A stretch of 64,000 bases of DNA, taken from the NCBI RefSeq assembly GCF_036370855.1, contig NC_088110.1, positions 23,679,501 through 23,743,500 of the forward strand, given 5' to 3'. Shown one piece after another: positions 35,451-47,400 of this stretch; position 1 is the first letter of the stretch, and each line of letters opens with the position of its first letter. This DNA is from Dromaius novaehollandiae (taxonomy: Eukaryota > Chordata > Aves > Casuariiformes > Dromaiidae). The notes under the pieces are model-generated. The model ran no database searches and had not been told where the DNA came from. It was given only the letters and a program-made list of their open reading frames with translations. A program made the translations under genes and the position numbers.

Positions 35451-36559
35451 TCGTCTCTTTGGCTGAACTGACCTAGAGCTGCAGGTTCTCCTTCCCTGCG
35501 TAGGAGCACGTAACCCTGCGGAGGGAGGCAGCTGGCAGCGTCCCGGGGCTGCTCGGCTCCATAGGTGTGTGAGGAGGAGGCAGCCTGTGCCCGCTGGGCC
35601 ACCCCGGGAAAGGTGCTCTGTCCCCGCCGGCTGCCGTTGGTACCAGGCACTGATGTGGCAGGTCTCGCCTGTGCCAAAGCACACACGGGCGAGCACGGGG
35701 TTCGTCTCTCCTCGAACCGAAGCCACATGACGAGCCCTCCCCATCCACCTTGAGTGCTGCTGCACTTGGGACGGGTGCAGACGGACCTCGCTGGCCCCAG
35801 CGTGTTCAGACACACGTGGAGGGTGGCCGGGGTGGTACCAGCCTGCCAGACTTGGTCTCCGGGGTGGGAAGGCCCGTGCAGGAAGCCCTGGCTCCTGCGC
35901 CTTGTCCCCGCCTGGCTCTCCGGATGCTCATCCCGGCTCCTGTTCACAGCTCCCTGCCGCAGGCCACGTGCAGCTCATCCCCAGATGAAATTGCTCTTCA
36001 GATTGAACTCCTGGCTGCGGCCAGCTGCGGTGATGCCTGGTCATTTTGCCTCCCTTTCTGCCCTTTCCCACAGACGCATTCACTTTCCCCCCAGTTTGGT
36101 TTGTAGCAAGGGAGAGGGGGAGAGCCCTGAGCCCCCACTGCAGGGCGCCGGGTCTCCGTGGGGCGGCCAGATGACCTGCAGCAAATCGGTATCTGTCCAT
36201 CCCCATGTGCCACCAAACGCCACTGCCTGGTCCCCTGCAGATGTGAAGAAGCGGTGATGAGACAAGCACAGATAAATACAGCCCGCAATCAATAACCCAG
36301 CCACCACGGTGCTCCCAGGCCCGCAGGGCTCCCCGGTGCGGAGCGGCGGCCACGGGGCCGGGCCACGCTGGTGCGAGCGGAGGTGCCCCGGCGCTGCGGA
36401 GCCGCGAGCTGCTGGCCTTAGCGAGTGCCTCAAAGGGGAGCAGCAACGGCAGCACCCATGGGTGGGCTCCAAGGGAGCCCGGGTGCCCCTCGCTGGCAGC
36501 TGGTGACGTGCGGCCCTTTCTGCACAGGCCGGATAAGCTGGAGCCTTTGTGTGCACTGA

Positions 36560-36645
36560 CACTGAATAACACACGCACACATGCACACATGCACGCACAC
36601 ACATGCGCACACATGCATGCACACATGAGCACACACACCCCGGCT
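36560..36645. repeat. CA-type dinucleotide repeat
   Basis: Imperfect CACA, CATGCA and CACGCA units in intergenic DNA downstream of ACSF3. Confidence 0.7.
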
Positions 36646-37269
36646 TTGGAGGAAAAGCCTCTGCCGCGGGCCGTGCTGCCCGGTACCGCAGGGCGAGGGC
36701 TCCCCTGGCCGTGGTACCCTGTCTCGGGAAGGAGGCGGAGAGAGGGAGCGAGGAGGGGCAGGGCTGGATGGCAGTATTGAGAACCTCTACCTTTGTAAGT
36801 GGACGTGTGTCCCTGTTCGACTCCATGCAGGCTGTGCCGACCACGCTGCACCCGGTGACAAGGGATTGAGCGCAGCCCCTAACGCCGGCAGGGCCCCGCA
36901 GCCCCCCACAGCGAACGCCGTGGGCTGGAGGGTCCCGTGCACCATGGGGAAAGCCAGGGAGGGACCGTCACTCCCAGGAGCCGAGCGGCCACGCAGGTCG
37001 TGTTGGATGCAGGAAGCAAAAAGCAATTCCTCTGGCCACCTTCCTTAGGGTCAGCAGAGCCCAGAACATCTGGGAGGACAATTGGTGACCATCAAGGGAA
37101 CATCTGGCAGATGCCTGGGCTGGGCAGAGGGGAGCAGGGCTGGGGACAGGGACGGGGACGGGAAGAAAAGCCGCAGCCGCGCGGGATGGATGTGCCGGCC
37201 CGGCACCCGCCTCGGCCCTGCCGAGCACCAGCAGCTCTCCCCGGGCTGCAAGAGGGACAGAGCGGATCC

Positions 37270-37560
37270 TTTGTTAAAACATCAACGATGCAGTAAATTT
37301 TTTAACTTACCAAATAGATCAATATCAAATTATCATGTCTCACATTCATAACTCTTAAGCAAGCAACAATGGAGAGAGACAAGGTCACTGGAGAATAAAT
37401 AGCAGCAAAAGCTCTTAATGATCTATCATTCTCGACAACCCCAGGCACCCAGCACCAGCCCGGTGACAAGATCATTAATAAAACTCTGCAGGAATGCTAT
37501 CGATTGCTTTGATGGATGATCACAGGTAGCAAATACTGTAAAACACCTGGTTGTCACATA
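37270..37560. promoter_or_regulatory. Candidate upstream enhancer of CDH15
   Basis: An AT-rich island 3.8 kb upstream of the CDH15 start. Visible words are a TEAD/M-CAT core GGAATG (37491-37496), a TCF/LEF-type GCTTTGATG (37506-37514), a CACCTG E-box (37544-37549) and many TAAT/ATCAAT homeodomain or Onecut-type words. TEAD, Wnt and myogenic bHLH inputs would suit a muscle-lineage gene. The target is inferred from proximity. Confidence 0.4.
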
Positions 37561-38179
37561 CTAAAATGAGTAGTTTGACTCACACCTTGGTGCGGGGCCC
37601 CGGCGGCGGCTCTGCTGGGTTTTCTCCTCGGAGGTGGCTTTTGCAGGGAGGGTGCCCAGCGGCAAAGCCTTTGGGTGCTGGTGATCGTGGGGACAGCCCC
37701 AGCACCGTGCCCAGCCCCGGCACTGGGTCCATCCTGCCCCATGGACCCGCGCTTCGGGGCAGCTGGGTCCCCTGGGCATGGGGCCACCCTCGTGGACCCC
37801 GGGAACTGGTCCTGCCGGGATGCAGAGTTGGTATCTGGGGTCATTTCCAGCACATGGCGGGCTGGGGGGGCTGCAGGTGTGCGCAGGCATGCACACACCT
37901 GTGTGCCTGGCCAGGCTCCAGCCCCGGGGGGGGGGGGGGGGCCCGATGGGGCTCCCTGCTCCAGCTCCAAGTCATCCCCGCTATAGACGGAAGCCACTCG
38001 TTAAAAGCCTCGTTAAAAGGCCTCATCATGGTACCCCAGCTCCCCGCCTGGGAGCTGAGCAGGCTGGCGAGGGGTTTCAGCTCCCGGAGACCTGGCCCGG
38101 CCCCGGGGATGCTGCGGCTGGGGGCAGAGGGGGTGCCAAGGCCCCCCACCGCTCCAGGCGCTTCGCTTGCGAGCCACGT

Positions 38180-38350
38180 CCGCCTCGACGCGCTGATCAT
38201 ATGTACACAACCATTCAATTACCCCGGAACGGCTGCGGGCTATTAAGCCATCAATCTCCTTCATTAAGGCCTGCCAGACCTGGCCCGGCATCGCGCAATA
38301 AAACCATTAAAACAACAACCACCCGAAGCAGCGTCTTTAACGCGGCGGCG
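38180..38350. promoter_or_regulatory. Candidate enhancer island upstream of CDH15
   Basis: This AT-rich patch has a CATATG E-box (38198-38203) and homeodomain-type words (CCATTCAATTACC, TTCATTAAGG, ACCATTAAAACAAC), flanked on both sides by very GC-rich sequence. The regulatory role is inferred. Confidence 0.35.
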
Positions 38351-38829
38351 GTGACACGGTCCCGTGGCTGCACGGGCGCCCGGCGGCACTGGCCACCTCC
38401 CTCGGCCGTCCCCGTCCCCCTGCCGCCCCGGGCCACTTGCCCCGGCCTGGGCAGCACCTTGCGAAACTGATCCTGTTAGAGGCACTGGTCCAAGCGGTTT
38501 GTATGCTGCCCAGACGCCTCGGTGAGGGCCGGGGTGATGGACGTCCCCAGGGAAGCCGCGCTCACACACCGCCCCAGCCTGCAGTGCCCCCGGCCCCGGC
38601 GCTCCCTGCCCCGGTCTCAGGGCCGGCATGCCGGGACCTGCTCTCGTGCTTTATAGCTGGCGTTAGCTTTCATTGCCGTATAAAAGCCAAAGCGCCGGCT
38701 GCTTTATGGCTGCTGCGCTGGTGGCCGGCACCTCGCGGTTCCCAGCTCTGACCCAGCCCTGGGCATGGCAGGGACGGGGCAATTTCGAGACCTGCGTCGA
38801 GGTCTCACTGCAGCTCCTGCAGCAGCCAG

Positions 38830-39010
38830 GGCAGGCTGTCCCCATTGTCCCAGGACAGGCTGTCCCCCATGTCCCCATGCCCCCATGTCCCAGGACAGGC
38901 TGTCCCCCATGTCCCCATGCCCCCATGTCCCAGGACAGGCTGCCCCCCCATGTCCCCGTGCCCTAGGACTGGCTGTCCCCATATCCCAGGACAGGCTGCC
39001 CCGCCGTGTC
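38830..39010. repeat. 40-bp tandem repeat
   Basis: CAGGACAGGC starts at 38851, 38891 and 38931, an exact 40-bp period. The unit also contains TGTCCCCCATGTCCCCATGC. Degenerate copies extend on both sides. Confidence 0.8.
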
Positions 39011-40374
39011 CCATGTCCCGTGACACACCGTGTGTGGCAGGTCAGAGGGTGGCACCTGGGGGACCCGGCTGCTGCCCCATCCCTCCCAGGCGTCGCTCGG
39101 GGGGGGGGGTGCCCGTTTGGCCGGGCTCGGGGCCCTCTGCCCGGCAGCGAGGCAGGAGGTGGTGGGGTGGGACGGGGGGGCGAGGAGGGGCAGAGCCACT
39201 GCCACGGGCACAGCACAGCTCCCGCGGGAGCGCCGGCACCGCGGCCTGGGGCTGCCGCTTGCAGAGCCCGTGACGTCCGTTGTGCCCATCGTCGAGCCCC
39301 TACCGCGCCGCTGGCACGGAGCATCCGCTCGGCCGCCGGGGCAGCTCCCCAGCACGGGGCTCACGCGGGGCGGACGGCTGGGGTCAGACAGACGGACAGG
39401 CAAGGGAGGCCTGCTGCCCTCCTGTCCCCTCTGCTGCCCCCCCAGGCCACCACTGCCCGGCCACTGCTTGGCCTCGGTGGCGATGGCCCCAGCGTGTCCC
39501 TTGTCCCATGAACATCCTGCAGCGCTCCCCAAAAGGTGCCCGGTGCCAAGGGGAAATTAGGGCACTTTGTCCCAAAAAGGGGAGCTGGGCTGGCGGGTGA
39601 CAGGCCACGCGCACCCGTTCTGCCGGGACGGGGCACCAGGCGCTCCGCGGCCCCTCGGCACGCCGCGGCCCCGTCCCGGGCATCGGTGCACCCCGGGGTG
39701 CTGGGGGTGGCACCCAGGGGTGCGGGGACGGTGGCGGGCGCCCATGGCCGGGCCGATGCTGCCACCTGGTGCCGCGGCCTCGTGGCTCCTGGCGCTGCCT
39801 GGACCGAGCCACCACCGGCGCCTGGGCCACCGGCACCAGCCGGGCCACTGGGCACCGCGCAGGCCACCGCCAGCCCTGCCGAGAGCGGGTGTCTCCTGGG
39901 GTGCTGGGTGCTCCTGCACCCCGTCCGTGCTGGGCTCCCGGGTGGCAAAATAACGCGGTGGTGATGGGGACGGGGATGCAGCACCCCGACGACGCACGCA
40001 GCGTTTTTGGGCAGCTGTGGGCACGGGGAGCCACTGCCGCGGCCCGGAGGCCGGCGTCACCCTGGCAGGGCAGCAGCACCGCAGGACGTGCACCGGGAGC
40101 CGCAGGCTTTTCCCAGGGCTTCTCCCCACGGAGCCCGCGGGAGCCAGGCCCGGCCGCAGCCAACGCGCCCGGCCTGCCTGGCCCCGCTCCAGCGCCCGGC
40201 GCGGCACAGATGGCCCCGGCACCTGCGCGGCCTGGCAGCGCAGCGCGGCAAAGCCGGCCTGGCCCCCCCCGCCCTGGCACGGCACGGCTGCCCTCAGCCC
40301 CCCCGGGGCGGGCGGGAGGCCGGGTGGGACACGACGGGGCGCTGCAGGCAGCCTGTGTGCATGCACAGCCCCAC

Positions 40375-40515
40375 ACAGCCACGCGTGTGCAGGCGTGTGC
40401 AGGCGTGTGCAGGCGTGTGCACGCACCCCTGGAGCAATGGGGGATGGCACTGCGCACGGACTGCATGTGTGCACGCTTGCACACGCACCGGCACCCGTGC
40501 ACCCTCGTGCAGTGA
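40375..40515. repeat. (GTGTGCAGGC)n and CA/TG-rich tract
   Basis: About four units of a 10-bp repeat at 40384-40421, inside a longer run of GTGCAC/CACGTG-like words that reaches about 40510. Confidence 0.75.
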
Positions 40516-41204
40516 GCGTGCTGGGTCACTTGCACCCACAGCCACGTGCACAGGGTGCGGGGCCCCGGCTCTGCGCCCCGGGGGGGCCGTGCAGGGCTCA
40601 GCACTGCTCCGCCGCCATCGCCAGCACCCCAGCGGGGGCCGGCAGCTGCCCGCCCGGCGTGGCGCGACATTCCTCCGGGATGCCTCGCCGCCAAGGCCCG
40701 CGGCGCCCAGCCCCGCGACAACTGCCGCATTCCTGCCCCGCGCCGCCCGGCCTCCCTCGCAGCCGCGGGCCCGTGCCCCCCCCGGGCTGGTGCACCCTGA
40801 GCGCGGCAGCACCCCGGGACGGGGCACCGGGGAGGCAGAGCTGTGGAGCCCCAGCGAGCCGGGGCTGGGCGGGTGCCCTGGGGGTGCCAGGCTCCTGCAC
40901 GAGGCCTCTCTGGTGCTGCTGCCTTGCAGCACCCCGGGATGCACCAGGGAGCCCCGCGCACGGCAGGACGGTGGGGCAGAGCGGAGCAAAGCCCCCTAGC
41001 AGATGGGGCACGCGGGACTCTGGCCTGGCCATGCCATGTCCCCCCCTCCCCCCCTCCCCTTGCCCATCTGCTGCATCCCAGTGCACGGTGCCAGCGCTGC
41101 CATGTTCAGCCCCGAGTGCCCACGACCAGGCGCTGGCATGGCCGGGGTTAAGCGTGGCCCCCGGGCCGCGGGCAGGGGGGCCGGCGGCGGGGGCCCAGCC
41201 GGCG

Positions 41205-41371
41205 TGGGGACAGCTGCCCCGGCCCCCTGCGTCCCGCCAGCCGGCCCGGCGCTCCCGCGGCACATGTGCTGTCACTCAGCCAGCCCCGGGTTTATTTTAG
41301 CTGGGGGCTGGCGAGCGGCTCCGCGCGCCCAGCCCTGCCCGAGGCACCGCGCGGCAGCAGCGCCCGCGGCC
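41205..41371 (+). promoter_or_regulatory. CDH15: CDH15 proximal promoter and 5'UTR
   Basis: Just upstream of the start codon are an E-box CAGCTG (41211-41216), overlapping E-boxes in CACATGTG (41261-41268) and TTTATTTTAG (41291-41300), which matches the MEF2 consensus at 9 of 10 positions and might also act as a weak TATA-like element. Myogenic bHLH plus MEF2 input fits a gene active in skeletal muscle and its precursor cells. The transcription start is not determined. Confidence 0.45.
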
Positions 41372-41422
41372 ATGGGCACCCCGCTCCTGCTCGCCTGCCT
41401 GCTGGCCCCGCTCTGGGCTCGG
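41372..41422 (+). CDS. CDH15: CDH15 exon 1 (signal peptide)
   Basis: ATG at 41372 opens [17 protein letters not shown], a typical hydrophobic signal peptide. The exon ends in phase 0 before GTAAGG. It is the only ATG giving a signal sequence that splices in frame to the prodomain. Confidence 0.85.
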
Positions 41423-44400
41423 GTAAGGGGCGCGGGGAGGGGGGGGCACGGCCAGGGCCCCGCGCCCCACGGTGCTGGGGCAGCTCAGGGATGGCTGGTG
41501 GGGGGGGGGGGGGTCAGGACCGAGATGGGGGGCCGGGACCGGCCAGGAGAGGGGCTGGTGGGGCCGGAGCTGGGGAGGGGACACCCCGTCGTGTCCGGCA
41601 GCTGCTCCCCGTGGCACCATGCTGGGGGGTGGCCGGATCCCAGGCCCCGCGGAGGAGCATCCCCGGGGCTGACGGGGAGCAAAGGGGTCTCCGTGCCCCT
41701 CCTGGGGCATTTCACACCCCAGAGGTGGGGGGCAGCTGGGGGGCAGCGTCCAGCTCCGGGGCACTTCATGCATTTGTGGATTGCGAGATGGGATTTTGGG
41801 GGGGGGTGGTTTGGTGCTAAGAAACACCCTCCCCTCCCCACCTAGCTGGAGCCCTCCGGCCCCCCTCCATGCATGCTCCCCCCAAAGCCCCTCACCGTGG
41901 TCTCAGGCCTGGGCTGCATGGGGGCTTCGGGGCTCTGGGCTGGGCCCCACGGGCGGGTGCTTGGGGCAGGGGAGGGCAAGGGGACCTGCAGGACAGCCCC
42001 CCCCTCCCCCCCAAAACCCCCGGCAGCAGCCTCCCTCGCCCCCGCACCCGCTGGCAGGCCCCAGCTGCCGGGAAGGGGCTTCTCCGGGGACGGAGGGACA
42101 GAAGGACGGACAGCGGCCCCCGGGCAGCGCCTCCGGAAAGCACCCCCAGTCCTGCCCGTCTGCGGGAGCTGGCACGCAGCCCCCCCCACCCCACCCCAGC
42201 ACGGCCCCAGCCGCTCCAGGGGCCAGGCATGCGCCCGGGTACCGGCCCCACGGCCCCGTGGCAGGGTGCTCAAGGGGCCGGAGCAGGTTCGGGACCTGGG
42301 ACCACTCCTGAGGCCCCGGCAGGGCTGGATCTGGGGGGGGCGGGGGGGGGGGTGCATGGCCCCGGGCCCCTCCGTGGGACCCCTCGGTGCAGCTACAGGA
42401 CCCTTAGTGCATCTGCAGGACCCTCAGTGCAGGCACGGGACCCCTTGGTGCAGCCCCAAGATCCCTCGGTGCAGCCGAAGGACCCCCCAGTGCAGCCCCA
42501 GGACCCCTCGGTGCAGCCGCCCGGGTGCAGCCGCCGGGTTGGGGGGCAGCAGGCGCCCCGGGGTCCAGGACGAGGACGAGCCCGGACGGAGCCGGAGGAG
42601 TCGCGGCTGCCCAGAGACGGAGCCGGGCCGTGGGGCTGGCGCTGGCCGTGGGGGGCAGCCAGGCCCCCACCCCGGGCCTGCGTGGGGCCAGGAGCAGCTG
42701 CTGCGGGGGGCTGCACACAGCTCCCGGGACCGGAGCCCCTCCACAGCCCCTCGACCCCCACCCCCGGCCCCGCAGCCCCCCAGCCCCAGCAGCCCCCTGA
42801 CCCACGCCCAGCCCGTGCCCCCAGCTGCAGCCCCCGGCAGGGCCAGCTGCGCTAACCCGTCCCCGGCCCCGTCCGCCCTCGCTGCCACGTCCCTGCGGTG
42901 CGGTGACGTGGGCTGGGGCCCGGCCAGGCGCTGCCAGCCGGGGTAACCCCTTCTTCCCCGCCGCGGGGCGCGGGGCCATGCCCGGGGGCGGCGGCAGCAT
43001 GTGGGGGCCACATCCCAAGGCTGCAGATGTTGGGGACCCCCTGGACCACGGCGCCGGGCCAGTCCAGCCCTCGCCGGCTGTTCATAGCCGTGGCCGCGTG
43101 CCCAGGCCGGGTGGCCTGTCCCCGGGGGGGCTGCGGGAACCCACCGGCCCCGGTTCCCGCGGTGCCCGGGCCGCCCGCCGCTGCATGGGGGCCTCAAGGT
43201 GCACGCTGCCCCCCCCCCCCCCACACCTTCACCCCGGTCCCGGACCCCTGGCAGGGGGGCAGCCCTGAGCCGGGGGGCCCCTGCACCCCGTGGGGCCGGT
43301 GCAGCCCCCCCGTGCCGCCTGGCAGCCCCGTGACCGTCCCCGCAGGGCACCGGCCCGGCCCAGGCGGGCGCCACGGCCCCCGGCAGCCCCCCGCTGCGCC
43401 CGGCCTGGCGGCACCAGGAGGGTCCCCGGCGCGTGAAGAGGGCCTGGGTGATCCCCCCCATCAGCGTCTCGGAGAACCACAAGCGCGTCCCCCACCTCCT
43501 GGTGCAGGTAGGCACCGCCGCCCCGGGGGGGGCACGGCTGGGCAGGGCCGGGGGGGCATGGGGGGCAGTGATGGGGTGGGGGGGGCACTGTGCAGGGAGA
43601 GGGGCATGAGGGGACCCTGGGCGGGGGGGGGGAACTGCAGGGACAGTGGGACACAGAGGATGGCACGGGTATCCCAAGGAGGGGGTGGCTCAGGGCAGCC
43701 CAGGTGCTTGGGGGGGGGCCCATGGCGGCTCTCGGGGGGGCTCTGGGGCTGAGCCCCCCGCACCCAGCCGTGCTCTCCCCGGGGCAGATCAAGTCGGACA
43801 AGCAGCAGCCCGGGGGGGTGATCTACAGCATCAAGGGCCCCGGGGTGGACGAGGAGCCCGTGGGCATCTTCTCCATCGACAAGTTCAGCGGGAAGGTCTT
43901 CCTCAACGCCATGCTGGACCGCGAGGAGAACGACCGCTACCGGGTAAGGACGCGGCGCGGCCGCGCAGGGTGCCCCCCCCGCCGTCCCCGCGAGCCCCGC
44001 GCCCATGCGCTCGCTGCCCGCTCGCAGCTCAAGGCCTTCGCGCTGGACCTGGGCGGCACCACGCTGGAGGACCCCACCGACCTGGAGATCATCGTGGTGG
44101 ACCAGAACGACAACCGGCCGCTCTTCCAGCAGGACGTCTTCACGGGGCACGTGGTGGAAGGGGCCGAGCCAGGTGGGTCCCACGCGCGGGGGGAGACCGG
44201 GGCGCTGGGATGGGGTGCACCCCCCCCCCCCCCCCCGGCAGCACCCACCACGGCCCCGCTCCGGCTGCAGGGACCTGCGTGATGAAGGCGGAGGCCACAG
44301 ATGCCGACGACCCCGAGACGGACAACGCGGCGCTGCGGTACTCCATCCTGGAGCAGGGCTCCGCCGGCATGTTCAGCATCAACGCCACCACGGGCGAGAT

Positions 44401-47400
44401 CTGCACCGCGCGGCCCGGCCTCGACCGCGAGGTACGGGGGGGAATGCGGCCGGGGGGGGGTCACAGTGTGGCACCAGGGCTGGGGGAGAAGCCGGGGCCC
44501 CCCCCCCCGGCCAGCAAGACCATGGCTTTGTGCAAGCAAAGCCCTGGGGACCACCCCGGCCGGGGGGACAGGCTGCACGGGGCCACCTCCACGCTCGTGG
44601 GGCCAGAGGGTCTCAGTGCCCGCCCCGTCCTCGCCGCAGGCCGTGGGGGTCTACAACCTGACGCTGCAGGTGGCCGACATGTCCGGGGACGGGCTGGCCA
44701 CCACCGCCACAGCCGTCATCTACCTGGAGGACATCAATGACAACCCTCCCGAGTTCACCAAGGAGGAGGTAGCCGTGGGGCAGGGGGCCGGGGCAGGACG
44801 CGGGGCCGGACGCGGGGCGAGGTCCTGCCGTGGGGTCCACGCGCGCCCCACGGACGCCAGCCCCGCGCCGCTGCCCCGCAGTTTGCCATGGAGGTGCAGG
44901 AGCAGGCGGCCGGCGTGGAGGTGGGCAAGATCCTGGTGCACGACAAGGACCTGGCCGGCTCGCCCAACTGGCTGGCCAGGTTCACCATCCTGGAGGGCGA
45001 CCCCGAGGGCGCCTTCGCCATCCGCACCGACCCCTACACCAACGACGGCGTGCTCTCCGTGGCCAAGGTGTGCGCGGGGGCCGCGGCGGGGGCCGGGGCC
45101 GGGACCCCCCCCAGGCGCGGCTGACGCCACCGCCCGCTCCGCAGCCGCTGGACCACGAGGCGCGGGACCGCTTCGAGCTGACGGTGTCGGTGCAGAACGA
45201 GCGGCCGCTGGCGCCGGCGGCGGCGGGCAGCCCCCGGGCGCTGGCCACGGTGCGGGTGCGGGTGCGGGACGTCAACGAGGCGCCCGTCTTCCGCGAGAAC
45301 CCGCGGCGGGTCAGCGTGCTGGAGGGCGCCCCGCCGGGCACCGAGGTCACCACCTACACGGCCAGCGACCCCGACACCCGCCAGCTGCAGACCCTCACGT
45401 GAGTGGGGGCCGGGCCACCGCCGCCGCGTCCCCGCGTCCCCGTCCCCGCAGCCCGCCGTAGGCGTTTCGTGTGCCCGCAGCTACGGGCTGCTCTACGACC
45501 CGGCCGACTGGCTGCAGCTGGACCCGCGCGCCGGCACCCTGCGCACCAAGCGGCGCCTGCTGCACCCCGCCGCCTTCCTGCAAGGCGGCTGGTACATCGC
45601 CCTGCTGCTGGCCCGCGACGACGGTGAGCCCCCCCTTTGCCCCCCGCCGCCGCCGCCGCCGCCGGCCCCCCCCCGCCGCCCGGCTGACCCGCTGCGCCCG
45701 CCCGCCCGCAGCCCAGCCGCCGCTCTCCGCCACCGGCACCCTCTCCATCGAGATCGTGGAGGTGAACGACCACGCGCCCCTGCTGCAGCCGCCCGCCGCC
45801 GCCGCCGTCGTCTGCGGCCGCCCCGGCCCCGGCGGCCGCCTGCTGCTGGGGGCCACCGACGAGGACCGGCCCCCCCACGGCGCCCCCTTCCACTTCCAGC
45901 TCAGCCCCCAGCACCCCCAGCTCGCCCGCAACTGGAGCGTCGCCCGATACAACGGTGAGGGGCGCCGGGGGGGGGGGCTGGTTGTGCGTGGAGGGCAGGG
46001 GGGCCGCGCTCACCACGCTGCCCGTGCCCCCCCCCCCCCCCGCAGTGACCCACGCGGTGCTGGCGCTGCTGGTGGAGCTGCCCGAGGGGCCCTACTCGGT
46101 GCCGCTGCTGCTGCGGGACTCGGGGACCCCCCCCCGGGAGCGGCAGCAGCTGCTCAACGTCTCCGTGTGCCCCTGCGGCCCCGACGGCGCCTGCGAGGAC
46201 GGTGTCCTGGCCGCCTCCAGCGCCGGCGCCGGCGTCACCCTCGGCGCCCTCCTCATCATCCTCGGCAGCGTCCTCCTCCTCCTGCGTGAGTGACACCCCG
46301 AAACCGGCCCCCATCGCCCCCGCCCAGGCGCCCCGGCCTGTCCCAGCCCCTAAGGCAACGCCTGCCGCGGCCCCCTTCACCCCGTCCTGCCCCATCCCGC
46401 CCGGACCCACGTGCCCCATGCTGGGCAGCACGGCCCTGGCCACCCCACCCGCGTGCGCCATCCCCCCATCCCACCCCACCCATCACCCCATCCTGGCCAG
46501 GGCCCCCCCCCCCATCCCACCTCCACCCCATCTCAGCAACCCCAGCTGCCCCCCTAATAACACCCACCCCCATAACAAGCTCCCTCATTGATCTGTCCCA
46601 TCTTCATCCCAGTTGCAGCCATTCCATCCCACCCGTGCCCCATCCCACCCCTGGCAACCCTGTCCCAAGCCTTTCCCACATCCCTCATCTCCCCATCCCA
46701 ACCCTTCGCACATCCCCACTGCCCTATCCCAACCCTTCCTGCATCCCTCTGTCCCAACCCCTTCCCACATCCCTCATCTCCCCATCCCAACTCCTTCCCG
46801 CATCCCCACGGCCTCGTCCCAGCCCTTCCCTGCATCCCCCATCGCCCATCCCAGCGGCACCCAGCACTCCCCACTACTCCATCCCCCCGCACCCACCGCA
46901 GCCCCCCGGCCCAGCCCCCCGGCCCCCCGCCCGGTCCCCGCGCCCCGTCCCGCGGTGCCACGGCGTCTGCCCGCAGTGCTGGCGCTGCTGGGGGTGGCAC
47001 GGGAGCGGGGCCGTCGCCGGGCCCTGCGCAAGGGGCTGCTGCGGCGCTCGCCGGACGACATGCGCGACAACATCCTCAACTACGACGAGCAGGGCGGCGG
47101 CGAGGAGGACCAGGTGAGCGGGGACGGGGGGGTCCCGGGGGGGGGGGGTCCCGGCCCGGCCCCCCGGCGTGACCCCCCCGCCGGCTCTGCCCGCAGGACG
47201 CCTACGACATGGACCAGCTGCGGCACCCGCGGCTGCTGCCGCCGTGGGGCAAGGGGCCGCTGCGCCGCGACGCCCCGCTGGGCTTCGGCACCCCGCCGGC
47301 GCCCCGCAAGCCGCCCAGCAGCCCCGCCGACATCGAGGACTTCATCAACGAGGTGGGGGCCAGCCCCCCCCACAGCTGCAGCCCCAGCCCCACACCCCCG

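Larger units (their letters stand above)
35451..41371. other. ACSF3-CDH15 intergenic region
   Basis: 5.9 kb of GC-rich DNA without a supported gene. It contains two AT-rich enhancer-like islands (about 37.27-37.56 and 38.18-38.35 kb), a 40-bp tandem repeat, CA- and GTGCAGGC-type repeats, and a 16-base G run at 37926-37941. Large open frames such as those between 39.4 and 41.3 kb occur on both strands at once and are not genes. Confidence 0.7.

Noticed and set aside
38830-39010. Could the regularly spaced repeats be a CRISPR array?
   Set aside because: The copies are contiguous tandem units without unique spacers, in a eukaryotic locus; the same holds for the other arrays.
39384-41300. Very long open frames (up to 525 codons) on both strands upstream of CDH15
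   Set aside because: The translations are Ala/Pro/Gly/Arg-rich low complexity, open on both strands at once, and cross tandem repeats. This is a GC-content artefact.
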